Shown here: positions 7,121-14,963 of the stretch, piece by piece
Layout: each line of letters opens with the position of its first letter
How positions within the stretch are numbered: position 1 is the first letter of the stretch
Assembly (NCBI GenBank): GCA_016875695.1
Contig: VGPB01000023.1
Coordinates: forward strand, 1-15,348
Source: Chloroflexota bacterium
GTDB lineage: Bacteria > Chloroflexota > Dehalococcoidia > UBA2979
Length of the DNA: 15,348 nt
Direction: 5' to 3'
Position numbers and translations under genes: made by a program
Notes under the pieces: generated by a model
Database searches by the model: none
Told to the model about the DNA's origin: nothing
Seen by the model: the letters and a program-made list of their open reading frames with translations, nothing else

Positions 7121-7564
7121 CTATTCGGGTTGGTCGATCGCGCGGATCTTGTCGACGCGACGCTGGTGGCGCCCACCCTCGAACGTGGCGTCGCGGAACG
7201 CGCGCAGCACGTCCGAGGCGACGCCGCGGCCGATCGACCACGCACCGAGGCAGAGCACGTTGGCGTCGGTGTGCTCGCGCGCGCGGCGGGCCGTGAAGGT
7301 GTCGTGGCAGAGCGCGGCGCGGATGCCGGGTACCTTGTTCGCGGCGATGGACGGGCCGACGCCGTTGGAGCAGATCAGCACGCCCAGGTCGTGGCGCCCC
7401 GCCGCCACCGCGCGGGCGAGCGGGATCGCGACGTCCGGGTAGTCCATCGACTCCTCGGAGTGCGTGCCGCAGTCGGTGACCTCGTCGCCGAGCGCCTCGA
7501 GCTCGGCGCGCAGCAACTCCTTGAGGGCGAACCCGGCGTGGTCGGCGCCGATGGCAATGCGCAT
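7121..7564 (-). CDS. rpiB: Ribose-5-phosphate isomerase B
   Basis: RpiB interconverts ribose 5-phosphate and ribulose 5-phosphate in the pentose phosphate pathway. The 147-residue product from ATG 7564 begins MRIAIGADHAGFALKE, the family N terminus. It carries YPDVA near residue 42, the catalytic Cys65 in LICSNGVGPSIAANK, IRAALCHD and the phosphate/substrate site ARRAREHTDANVLCLGAW (His98). The length is normal for the RpiB/LacAB family. A GTG at 7594 would add ten residues without homology. The family also contains allose and galactose-6-phosphate isomerases, but the ICSN-GVG active-site version is common in bacterial RpiB and the housekeeping context favours ribose. It lies 56 bases downstream of tsaC and 4 bases upstream of the acylase. 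Confidence 0.93.
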   Translation of the reverse strand: MRIAIGADHAGFALKELLRAELEALGDEVTDCGTHSEESMDYPDVAIPLARAVAAGRHDLGVLICSNGVGPSIAANKVPGIRAALCHDTFTARRAREHTDANVLCLGAWSIGRGVASDVLRAFRDATFEGGRHQRRVDKIRAIDQPE

Positions 7565-7620
7565 CGTGGCCCCCGCGTACTTCCTTCGGTGCACATCGTA
7601 CCGGCCGCGCGCGCGGCGGC

Positions 7621-8217
7621 CTAGCGCAGGCCGAGCGCGGCGGCGCTCAGCGGCCCCTCGCGCAGCAACGCCGGCGGGTCGACCATGAGGTCGACCACCG
7701 TTGAGGCGGCGCCCTCGCGCGGGCCGCCGTCTAGCACGAGCAGCCCGGGGCCGAAGCGCGCGGCGATCGCCTCGGCGGTCGTGAGCGGGGGCTCGCCGCT
7801 ACGGTTCGCGCTCGTGACCGCCAGCACGCCGCTGCACGCGCCGATCACGGCGAGCGCGAGCACGTCGTCGGGCTGGCGCACGCCGACGCCGCCGCCCGGG
7901 CCGACGAGCCGCGCCGGGAGCACGCTGCCCCGCCTCGCGCGCACGACCAGCGTGAGCGGTCCCGGCCAGCGCGCCGCGAGCGCGGCGTATGCGGGCGACA
8001 CCTCGACGAACGCCGTCACGCGGCCCGGCGCATCGAGGAGCAGCGCGATCGGCTGCGCCGGGTCGCGGCCCTTGAGCTCGTAGAGCCGCTCAACGGCCGC
8101 CGCGTCGGTGGGCAGCGCGGCCAGCCCGTACACCGTGTCGGTGGGCAGCGCGACGACCTCGCCGGCGGCGAGCGCGGCAACGACGCGGTCGAGCGCGGAG
8201 GCGTCGACGATGGGCAG
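7621..8217 (-). CDS. tsaC: Threonylcarbamoyl-AMP synthase (TsaC/Sua5/YrdC), apparent CTG start
   Basis: TsaC makes L-threonylcarbamoyl-AMP from threonine, bicarbonate and ATP, the first step of the t6A modification at position 37 of ANN-reading tRNAs. Motifs are PTDTVYGL (residues 25-32), LKGRDPAQPIAL (Lys49, Arg51), RWPGPLTLVV, VRQP, VTSANRSGEPP and STVVDL, so the single YrdC domain is complete. The Sua5 C-terminal domain is absent. No ATG, GTG or TTG occurs in frame between an upstream TAG (minus strand, near 8263) and the PTDTVYG motif, whose own GTG would remove essential residues. A CTG at 8217 sits 6 bases after AAGGAG (8224-8229) and gives 198 residues, the usual size. The start is therefore unusual but well placed; a sequencing error is the alternative. 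Confidence 0.88.
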   Translation of the reverse strand: MPIVDASALDRVVAALAAGEVVALPTDTVYGLAALPTDAAAVERLYELKGRDPAQPIALLLDAPGRVTAFVEVSPAYAALAARWPGPLTLVVRARRGSVLPARLVGPGGGVGVRQPDDVLALAVIGACSGVLAVTSANRSGEPPLTTAEAIAARFGPGLLVLDGGPREGAASTVVDLMVDPPALLREGPLSAAALGLR

Positions 8218-8223
8218 TGGCGG

Positions 8224-8229
8224 CTCCTT
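8224..8229 (-). promoter_or_regulatory. Strong Shine-Dalgarno that fixes the tsaC CTG start
   Basis: The minus strand reads AAGGAG here, inside AGGAAGGAG, six bases ahead of CTG 8215-8217. It is one of the clearest ribosome sites in the window, and no standard start codon lies at a suitable distance in the tsaC frame. This is the reason for choosing CTG. Confidence 0.65.
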
Positions 8230-8250
8230 CCTGCGTCGGGGCGCGTTGCG

Positions 8251-8279
8251 TTGACCGGACTATAAGGCGTCGATACGAT
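8251..8279 (+). promoter_or_regulatory. Sigma70-type promoter for the guaA-purS block
   Basis: TTGACC (8251-8256, five of six to consensus) and TACGAT (8274-8279, four of six) are separated by exactly 17 bases. Transcription would begin near 8286, giving a leader of about 46 bases before the guaA ATG. The leader is too short for a purine riboswitch. A minus-strand TATAGT (complement of 8259-8264) lies inside the spacer and could serve as a -10 for the divergent tsaC gene, but no good -35 goes with it. Confidence 0.5.
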
Positions 8280-8331
8280 CCGCCCGTAACGGAATCTCTC
8301 CCGACACCCTCTCCCCCGAAACTGGGGCGCC

Positions 8332-9999
8332 ATGGCCGACAGCATCGAGGCAGCCGCCGCGCCGCGGCGGATTCGCACTTCCGGCGACCGCGAGGTGGGC
8401 GCGTACCTGGAAATCGCCGAGGCACGCGAGCCCGGGCACGTCTTCCACCCCGCGCCGAACGCGCCGGAAACCGTGGTGGTGCTCGACTACGGAGGGCAGT
8501 ATGCGATGCTCATCGCGCGGCGCGTGCGCGAGGCCGGCGTGTACTCGGAGCTCGTGCCGTGGAACACGCCGCCGGAGCGCCTCGACCACCTGCGCACCAA
8601 GGCGTTCATCCTGTCGGGCGGCCCGGCCTCGGTCTACGAACCCGGCGCGCCGACGCTGCCGGACTACGTAATCGCGTCGGGCCTGCCGGTGCTCGGCATC
8701 TGCTACGGCATGCAGCTGCTCGCGCACACGCTCGGCGGACGGGTCGCACCGACGGCGACGCGCGAGTACGGACACGCGGTGATACGCGTTGCCGACTCGA
8801 GCAGTCCACTGCTGCGGGGACTGCCCTCGACGCTGCCCGTGTGGATGTCGCACGGCGACCACGTCGTAGAGCTGCCGCCGGGCTTCCATGCGATCGCGCA
8901 GTCGGACAGCTCGCCGGTGTCCGTGATGGGCGACGCGGCGGGGCACCTCGGCATCCAGTTTCACCCGGAGGTCGTGCACACGCCGCAGGGCGAGCAACTG
9001 CTGCGCAACTTCCTGTTCGAGGTGTCGGGTTGCGCGGGCGACTGGACCGCGGCGAACTTCGTCGAGGAGTCGATCCGCACGATTCGCGAGCGCGTGGGCA
9101 CGGGACGCGTGATCTGCGCGCTGTCGGGCGGTGTCGACTCGGCAGTCGCGGCGACGCTCGTTCATCGCGCGATCGGTGACCAGCTGACGTGCATCTTCGT
9201 CGACAACGGACTGCTGCGTGCCGAGGAGCCGGAGCGCGTCATCGCAACGTTCAGCCAGCACATGGCGATGAACCTGCTGCACGTCGACGCGACGGAGCGC
9301 TTCCTCGCGACGCTCGCCGGCGTGACGAACCCGGAGGAGAAGCGCCTGCGCATCGGCACGACGTTCATCCGCGTGTTCGAGGCGGAGGCGCGCGCGCTAG
9401 GGCGCGTCGACTTCATCTGCCAGGGCACGACATACCCGGACGTGATCGAGTCGGCGTCAGCGGAGGGCAGCGCGGCGGCGAAGATCAAGACGCACCACAA
9501 CGTCGGCGGGCTGCCACCGGACATGCAGTTCACGCTCATCGAACCGCTGCGCCACCTGTTCAAGGACGAGGTGCGGCGAGTGGGGCACGAGCTGGGGCTG
9601 CCGGACGAGATGGTGTACCGCCAGCCGTTCCCCGGGCCCGGGCTCGCGATCCGCGTGATCGGCGAGGTCACGCGCGAAAAGCTCGACGTGCTGCGCGCCG
9701 CCGACTGGATCGTGATGGACGAGATCAAACGCGCGGCGCTGTACTACGACCTGTGGCAGTCGTTCGCGGTGCTGACCAACACGCGCACGGTGGGGGTGCA
9801 GGGAGACTTCCGCACGTACGGCCACTGCATCGCACTGCGCTGCGTCACTGCCGAGGACGCGATGACGGCCGACTGGGCGCGCATCCCGTACGACGTGCTC
9901 TCGCGCATCTCGACGCGCGTCGTGAACGAGGTGCCGGACGTGAACCGCGTCGTGTACGACATCACCTCGAAGCCGCCCGGCACGATCGAATGGGAGTAG
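8332..9999 (+). CDS. guaA: GMP synthase (glutamine-hydrolysing)
   Basis: GuaA converts XMP to GMP using ATP and glutamine. The 555-residue protein has a class I glutamine amidotransferase domain with VLDYGGQYAMLIARRVRE, the nucleophile Cys124 in GICYGMQLL, and the His211/Glu213 pair in IQFHPEV. The ATP-pyrophosphatase domain follows, with the PP-loop LSGGVDS (residues 264-270), VDNGLLR, GTTYPDVIES and KTHHNVGGLP. The dimerisation domain has RQPFPGPGLAIRVIGE and the canonical end TSKPPGTIEWE. The chain is about 35-40 residues longer than most bacterial GuaA because of an extra N-terminal segment before the amidotransferase fold. Only a weak purine-rich GGGG precedes the ATG. Alternative GTG starts exist within the extension. 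It opens a run of purine genes transcribed together. Confidence 0.97.
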   Translation: MADSIEAAAAPRRIRTSGDREVGAYLEIAEAREPGHVFHPAPNAPETVVVLDYGGQYAMLIARRVREAGVYSELVPWNTPPERLDHLRTKAFILSGGPASVYEPGAPTLPDYVIASGLPVLGICYGMQLLAHTLGGRVAPTATREYGHAVIRVADSSSPLLRGLPSTLPVWMSHGDHVVELPPGFHAIAQSDSSPVSVMGDAAGHLGIQFHPEVVHTPQGEQLLRNFLFEVSGCAGDWTAANFVEESIRTIRERVGTGRVICALSGGVDSAVAATLVHRAIGDQLTCIFVDNGLLRAEEPERVIATFSQHMAMNLLHVDATERFLATLAGVTNPEEKRLRIGTTFIRVFEAEARALGRVDFICQGTTYPDVIESASAEGSAAAKIKTHHNVGGLPPDMQFTLIEPLRHLFKDEVRRVGHELGLPDEMVYRQPFPGPGLAIRVIGEVTREKLDVLRAADWIVMDEIKRAALYYDLWQSFAVLTNTRTVGVQGDFRTYGHCIALRCVTAEDAMTADWARIPYDVLSRISTRVVNEVPDVNRVVYDITSKPPGTIEWE

Positions 10000-10013
10000 G
10001 GGAACGCGACCGC

Positions 10014-10244
10014 ATGACGAACGCGGACCCGCTGCGCGAGGCGATGCGCGAGGCGCTGGAGCGCTACGAGGCCGCGCACCAGCTGAAAGTGCAGTGGCTC
10101 GACGGGCTCGCAACGCGCGGGCTCGACAACGCGGGCGCGCGCACGTACTACCAGCCGTGCATGGAGAAGGAGAGCGCGCGCGCGGGCTGGGTGCAGGCAT
10201 CGGCCGGCTACGTCGCGACGCTCGTGAGGGCGCAGCTCAGGTGA
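10014..10244 (+). CDS. Small unknown protein (76 aa) between guaA and purD
   Basis: I do not recognise this protein. It is predicted from an ATG 11 bases after AGGGG (9998-10002, overlapping the guaA stop), and its stop codon TGA forms part of AGGTGA, the ribosome site for purD 7 bases further on. This tight fit on both sides supports translation. The sequence is soluble, charged and probably helical: PLREAMREALERYEAAHQLK, then a segment with ARTYYQPCMEKESARAGW and a C-terminal ASAGYVATLVRAQLR. There is no signal peptide or membrane segment and only one Cys. Its place in a purine operon suggests a link to that pathway, but no function can be assigned. Confidence 0.65.
   Translation: MTNADPLREAMREALERYEAAHQLKVQWLDGLATRGLDNAGARTYYQPCMEKESARAGWVQASAGYVATLVRAQLR
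10239..10244 (+). promoter_or_regulatory. Ribosome binding site of purD overlapping the upstream stop codon
   Basis: AGGTGA combines a Shine-Dalgarno core with the TGA stop of the 76-aa gene and is 7 bases from the purD ATG. It implies coupled translation of the two genes. Confidence 0.6.
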
Positions 10245-10251
10245 GCGCGCC

Positions 10252-11544
10252 ATGAGCGGGCTGCGTGTGCTGCTGCTCGGCGGGGGCGGACGCGAGCACG
10301 CCATCGCATGGAAACTCGCGCAATCGCCACGCCTCGGCGCGCTGTGGACCGCGCCGGGCAACGCCGGCACGGCGCAGCACGGCGCGAACCTGCCGCTGCG
10401 CACCACAGACGCCGAGGCCGTGCTGGCGCTCGCCGGCGAGCTGCGCGCGGACCTCGTGATCGTCGGCCCGGAGGATCCGCTCGCGGCCGGGGTCGCGGAC
10501 AGGCTCACGGCGGCTGGCGTGCCGGTGTTCGGCCCATCACGCGTGGGCGCGGAGATCGAGTGGTCGAAGGCGTTCGCGAAGCAACTGATGCGCGGCGCCG
10601 GCATCGCGACCGCGCACGCGGAAGCGTTCGAGGATGCGCCGAGCGCGCTGGCATACGCGCGCGCGCTCGGCGGTGCGTGCGTCGTGAAGGCGGACGGGCT
10701 GGCCGCCGGCAAGGGCGTGGCGGTGTGCGCCGACCTCGCGCTCGCGGCGGAAGCGATCGAGCGCGCGCTGGTTGCGCGCGCGTTCGGCGACGCGGGCGCA
10801 CGCGTGCTCGTCGAGCAGCGGTTGCAGGGCCCGGAGACCTCGGCGCATGCGTTCACGGACGGCGTGACCGTCGCGCACATGCCGTTCTCGTGCGATCACA
10901 AGCCGGCGTTCGACGGCGACATGGGGCCAAATACCGGCGGCATGGGCGTGTACTCGCCCCCCGGCTGGCTCGACGCCGCGACCGCGCGCGCGATCGAGCG
11001 CGACGTGACCGAGCGTACCGTGCAGGCGCTGAGCGCCGCGGGCCGGCCGTACCGCGGCGTGCTCTACCCGGGCATGATCCTGACCGCGGACGGCCCGCGC
11101 GTGATCGAGTTCAACGCACGCTTCGGCGATCCCGAGGCAGAGGCCTTGCTGCCGCGGCTACGCTCAGATCTGCTCGACATCTGCGAGGCGGTGGCTGCAG
11201 GGCGGCTCGCGGAGGTGCCCGTCGAGTGGGACGACGCAGCGACCGTGGGCATCGTGATGACCGCCGGCGGCTACCCGGGCGGCTACGTGACCGGCGCGCC
11301 GATCACCGGCCTCGACGCGGTCGACGGTGACGTGCAGGTGTTCCTCGCCGGCACGCAACGCGACGCCGATGGCCCAGTGCGCACGGCGGGCGGCCGCGTG
11401 CTCTGCGTCGTGGCGCGCGGGGCGAGCGTCGAGGAGGCGCGCGCGCGTGCGTACGACAACGTGCGCCGCATCCACTTCGACGGTGCGCACTACCGCACGG
11501 ACATCGCGGCGCGCGCGGGCGCGGCCGTCGAGCTGCGGGGCTAG
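10252..11544 (+). CDS. purD: Phosphoribosylamine-glycine ligase (GAR synthetase)
   Basis: PurD ligates glycine to phosphoribosylamine with ATP, the second step of de novo purine synthesis. The 430-residue protein is the usual monofunctional length. It begins with the LLLGGGGREHAIAWKL signature, followed by APGNAGT and VIVGPEDPLAAG. The ATP-grasp core shows VVKADGLAAGKGVAV, DHKPAFDGDMGPNTGGMG, and the metal/substrate site IEFNARFGDPEAEALLPRL. The C-terminal domain has the TAGGYPGGY stretch typical of the family. No PurM or PurN fusion is present. It follows the 76-aa gene by 7 bases and precedes a 128-aa unknown gene by 6 bases, so all are likely in one transcript. Confidence 0.97.
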   Translation: MSGLRVLLLGGGGREHAIAWKLAQSPRLGALWTAPGNAGTAQHGANLPLRTTDAEAVLALAGELRADLVIVGPEDPLAAGVADRLTAAGVPVFGPSRVGAEIEWSKAFAKQLMRGAGIATAHAEAFEDAPSALAYARALGGACVVKADGLAAGKGVAVCADLALAAEAIERALVARAFGDAGARVLVEQRLQGPETSAHAFTDGVTVAHMPFSCDHKPAFDGDMGPNTGGMGVYSPPGWLDAATARAIERDVTERTVQALSAAGRPYRGVLYPGMILTADGPRVIEFNARFGDPEAEALLPRLRSDLLDICEAVAAGRLAEVPVEWDDAATVGIVMTAGGYPGGYVTGAPITGLDAVDGDVQVFLAGTQRDADGPVRTAGGRVLCVVARGASVEEARARAYDNVRRIHFDGAHYRTDIAARAGAAVELRG

Positions 11545-11550
11545 CCCGCG

Positions 11551-11937
11551 ATGCGAGAGGTGCGCTGCCCGATGCGCGAGTGTCGCCGGCGGATCGACAT
11601 CGACGCGCTGCCTCCAATACCTAAGCGGGCGCAGCCCGCGCCGTGCCTACACTTCATCGCGGCGTGGGGACCGGGACGTGGCGCGTTCGCGCACGAGGTG
11701 CTGTGGGGCTTGGAGGGCAACCGCGAGCTCGTGATCCGCAACCTGCGCCCGGCCGAGATGCGGCCGGACGTACTCGAGGCGCAGGCCGACGCGTTGCACG
11801 CTGGTGCGCAACAGTTCGCGCATCTCGTCGATGACACGGCGCTCTTCGGCGACCCGCACGAGCGCGACGCGGTGAGCCGCACGTGGGCGCAGCTGATCCT
11901 CGGGCCGGACCCGATGGTCGCGCGCATGGGCGCGTGA
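11551..11937 (+). CDS. Unknown 128-aa protein with possible zinc knuckle, between purD and purB
   Basis: I cannot name this protein. From ATG 11551 it starts 6 bases after the purD stop and ends 7 bases before purB, so it is embedded in the purine block. The first 35 residues contain Cys6 and Cys11 in RCPMRECRRR and a second pair Cys32/His34 in APCLHFIAAWGPG, a spacing that could bind one zinc ion. The rest is mixed charged, with GLEGNRELVIRNLRPAEMRP and a helical DVLEAQADALHAGAQQFAHL. No signal peptide or membrane segment is seen. It has no resemblance to PurE, although several bacteria place purE next to purD or purB. A second in-frame ATG at 11572 would delete Cys6. The ribosome site is weak. 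Confidence 0.65.
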   Translation: MREVRCPMRECRRRIDIDALPPIPKRAQPAPCLHFIAAWGPGRGAFAHEVLWGLEGNRELVIRNLRPAEMRPDVLEAQADALHAGAQQFAHLVDDTALFGDPHERDAVSRTWAQLILGPDPMVARMGA

Positions 11938-11944
11938 GCGCGCG

Positions 11945-13239
11945 ATGATCCCGCGCTACAGCCGCCCGGAGATCGCCGCGATCTGGAGCGAACAGGCCAA
12001 GTTCGAGCGCTGGCTCGCCATCGAGGTCGCGGTCGTGCAGGCGTGGGCGGACACGGGCGTGGTGCCGCGCGCGGACGCCGAGCGCATCGCCGCGGACGCG
12101 CGCATCGACCTCGACGCGATCGACCGCTACATCGCGGAGACGCACCACGATATGACAGCCTTCCTGCGGTCAGTCGCGGACTCGCTCGGGTCGGAGTCGC
12201 GCTGGGTACACTACGGTCTGACGACGAGCGACGTGTGGGACACGGCTACCAGTCTGCAGCTGTGCGCTGCGGTCGACGTGCTGGCGTCACAGCTCAGGGC
12301 GCTGCGCGACGTCGTCGCGCGGCGCGCGCGCGAACACAAGGACACGATCTGCATCGGCCGCACGCACGGCGTGCACGCGGAGCCGACGACGTTCGGCCTC
12401 AAGCTCGCGGTGTGGGTCGACGAGCTCGCGCGACACGAGGCGCGGCTCGCGCAGGCGCGCGCTACGGTCGCTGTAGGCAAGTTCGCGGGGCCGGTCGGCA
12501 CGCACGCGACGGTCCCGCCCGCCGTCGAGGAGGCCGCGTGCGCGCGCCTCGGACTCGCGGTCGCTCCGGTCGCCACGCAGGTGTTGCAGCGCGACCGCCA
12601 CGCGTTCTACGTCGCGGTGCTCGCCGGCATTGGCGCATCACTGGAAAAGTTCGCGACCGAGGTGCGCGGCCTGCAGCGCACGGAGATCCTCGAGGCTGAG
12701 GAGCCGTTCACCGCCGGCCAGACCGGCTCGTCGTCGATGCCGCACAAGCGCAACCCAGAGCTGTGCGAGCGCGTGTGTGGGCTCGCGCGCACGTTGCGCG
12801 GCTACGCGCTGACGGGCTTCGAGAACGTTGCGCTATGGCACGAGCGCGACATCTCGCACTCGAGCGCCGAGCGCATCGTCTTCCCGGACGCGACGGGGCT
12901 GCTGGCGTACATGCTGCACATCTTCACCGGCGTCATGGACGGCCTGGTCGTGTACCCGCAACGCATGCGCGCGAACCTCGAACGCACGCAGGGGCTCGTG
13001 TTCTCGCAGAAGGTGCTGCTCGCGCTGATCGAGCGCGGGCTCGGCCGCGAGGCGGCGTATCGCATCGTGCAGCGGCACGCGCTTGAAGCGTGGGAACGCG
13101 GCACCCCGTTCCGCGCGCTGCTCGAAGGCGACACCGAGGTGTGCGCGCACCTCGAGACCGCCGCGCTCGACGCGATCTTCGACTACGCGCCATACCTCGC
13201 CCACGTCGATACTTCCTTCCGGCGGCTCGGACTGCTCGC

Positions 13240-13243
<4 letters not shown>
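11945..13243 (+). CDS. purB: Adenylosuccinate lyase
   Basis: PurB removes fumarate from SAICAR in IMP synthesis and from adenylosuccinate in AMP synthesis. The 432-residue protein starts MIPRYSRPEIAAIWSEQAKF, as in Bacillus-type enzymes. It carries the fumarase/aspartase superfamily features: HHDMTAF near residue 67, HYGLTTSDVWDTA near 89, the catalytic-base region GRTHGVHAEPTTFG (His141), and the signature loop GQTGSSSMPHKRNPELCE (residues 258-275) with the catalytic Ser. WHERDISHSSAERI near residue 300 is also typical. The ATG follows the 128-aa gene by 7 bases, and its stop overlaps the purC GTG start (GTGA), so purB and purC are translationally coupled. Confidence 0.97.
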
Positions 13244-14180
<937 letters not shown>

Positions 14181-14181
<1 letters not shown>

Positions 14182-14447
14182 TGCCCGAGTACCTGGTCCG
14201 CATCGACGTGATACTGCGGCCGCTGGTCAACGACCCGCAAGGCCTGGCCGTGCGCGACGGGCTGCATGCGCTGGGATTCGCCGACGTGGCAACGGTGCGC
14301 GTGGGCAAGCACATCGAAGTGCGCGTCGCAGCCGCGGACGCCGCGGCGGCGGAGCAGGCGGTGCGCGCGATGTGCGAGCAGCTGCTCGCGAACCCGGTGA
14401 TCGAGCAGTTCAGCCTCGCAGTGACCGAGGCCGTGCCCGCGTCGTAG
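14181..14447 (+). CDS. purS: FGAM synthase subunit PurS
   Basis: PurS is the small bridging subunit of the three-part formylglycinamide ribonucleotide amidotransferase, holding PurQ (glutaminase) to the small-type PurL. The 88-residue protein fits the family, with an N-terminal strand YLVRIDVILRPLVNDPQG, then the helix and strand AVRDGLHALGFADVATVRVGKHIEV, and the late CEQLLANPVIEQF. The ATG overlaps the purC stop (TAATG). In many genomes purQ and purL follow purS immediately. Here the gene is followed by a hairpin and a convergent gene, so its partners must be encoded elsewhere if the complex is functional. Confidence 0.95.
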
Positions 14448-14466
14448 CCCTACCGAGCTACGACGC
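14439..14466. terminator. Hairpin at convergent gene ends, possible two-way terminator
   Basis: GCGTCGTAGC (14439-14448) and its exact reverse complement GCTACGACGC (14457-14466) form a 10-base-pair stem with an 8-base loop, CCTACCGA. The purS stop TAG (14445-14447) is in the left arm, and the minus-strand stop of the DUF2283-like gene (14458-14460) is in the right arm. No T-run follows on either strand, so it may act as a weak or factor-assisted terminator or as an RNA 3' end protector. Confidence 0.5.
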
Positions 14467-14751
14467 CTGCTCGGTGGCGACCACCTGCACATCCCCGAGC
14501 ACGCCACGCAGCTGCGCGAGCCCTGCAGCGATGCGCTGCGCCTCTGGCACGCCCCGCAGGTCGATGCCGCGACTCACTGCGAGGAAGCTGATTCCCAGGA
14601 GCCGCCCATCCTTGTCGAAGTCCATGTGCCGCTAGAAGTCAATCTCTCGTGAGCGGTGCCGCTTCGGCAACTCGTCCTCCTGGACGTCCACGTACAAGTT
14701 CACATACAGCGTATCTCCGAGTGTGTCATAGTTGACGTAGATCGAGTCCAT
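14458..14751 (-). pseudogene. DUF2283-like protein interrupted by an in-frame TAG
   Basis: The frame runs 98 codons from ATG 14751 to the TAG at 14458, but codon 40 (14632-14634) is also TAG. Before it comes MDSIYVNYDTLGDTLYVNLY, which resembles the YD.E.D.LYI start of DUF2283 proteins. After it comes RHMDFDKDGRLLGISFLAVS and then RGIDLRGVPEAQ, which resembles the second half of the same family (a VDYDEDG.VVGIEIL-type strand pair). Both halves are in the same frame, so one nonsense change, not a frameshift, explains the break. The second half could start at ATG 14625 and make 55 residues. DUF2283 genes often follow a DUF4258 gene, as here, and function is not established. Amber read-through is the alternative to a dead gene. 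Confidence 0.7.
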
Positions 14752-14962
14752 TACATTGCCTGCACTCTCACGACGAAGAGCGGATCCGAGTCCGTGAGGA
14801 CGCACACGACAACCGTGCGATCGCGATTCGTGCACCGTATCGACTCATGACATCGCCTGGGTCAACTGCATCGGGGCTCGCGAGGACCGCCTCCACCTCG
14901 ATCCGGTGTATGCCTTCCTCGACCATATCGGCCCGAGCGGCGTTGGTGAAGCGCAGCTCCAT
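14751..14962 (-). pseudogene. DUF4258-like (toxin-like) gene with a frameshift
   Basis: The first frame starts at ATG 14962, one base after the stop of the phosphatase gene, and reads MELRFTNAARADMVEEGIHR, then IEVEAVLASPDAVDPGD, a good match in style to the start of DUF4258 proteins. It then runs into an Arg/Ser-rich tail ending at 14768. In the -1 frame, the same region reads RDRTVVV and VLTDSDPLFVVRVQAM, just the kind of beta-strand ending DUF4258 proteins have, and its TAA (14751-14753) overlaps the next gene's ATG as TAATG. The span of 212 bases is one short of 71 codons, so a single-base deletion, somewhere in about 14800-14855, fits. A sequencing error or programmed frameshift cannot be ruled out. 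The family is sometimes grouped with toxin-antitoxin-like modules; the function here is unproven. Confidence 0.65.
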
Positions 14963-14963
14963 C

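Noticed and set aside
5086..7296. A 736-codon open frame on the plus strand opposite the acylase gene
   Set aside because: The translation is Arg/Ala/His-rich without any recognisable motif and lies opposite a clear S45 acylase. Long antisense frames are expected in very GC-rich coding DNA.
8260..9282. A 340-codon minus-strand frame across the guaA start and promoter
   Set aside because: It is opposite the conserved GuaA sequence and covers the divergent promoter region; the product resembles no family.
11538..11547. Palindrome GGGCTAGCCC around the purD stop codon
   Set aside because: It is perfect but only 10 bases with no loop. It could be an operator, but a single short copy is not enough to claim a site.
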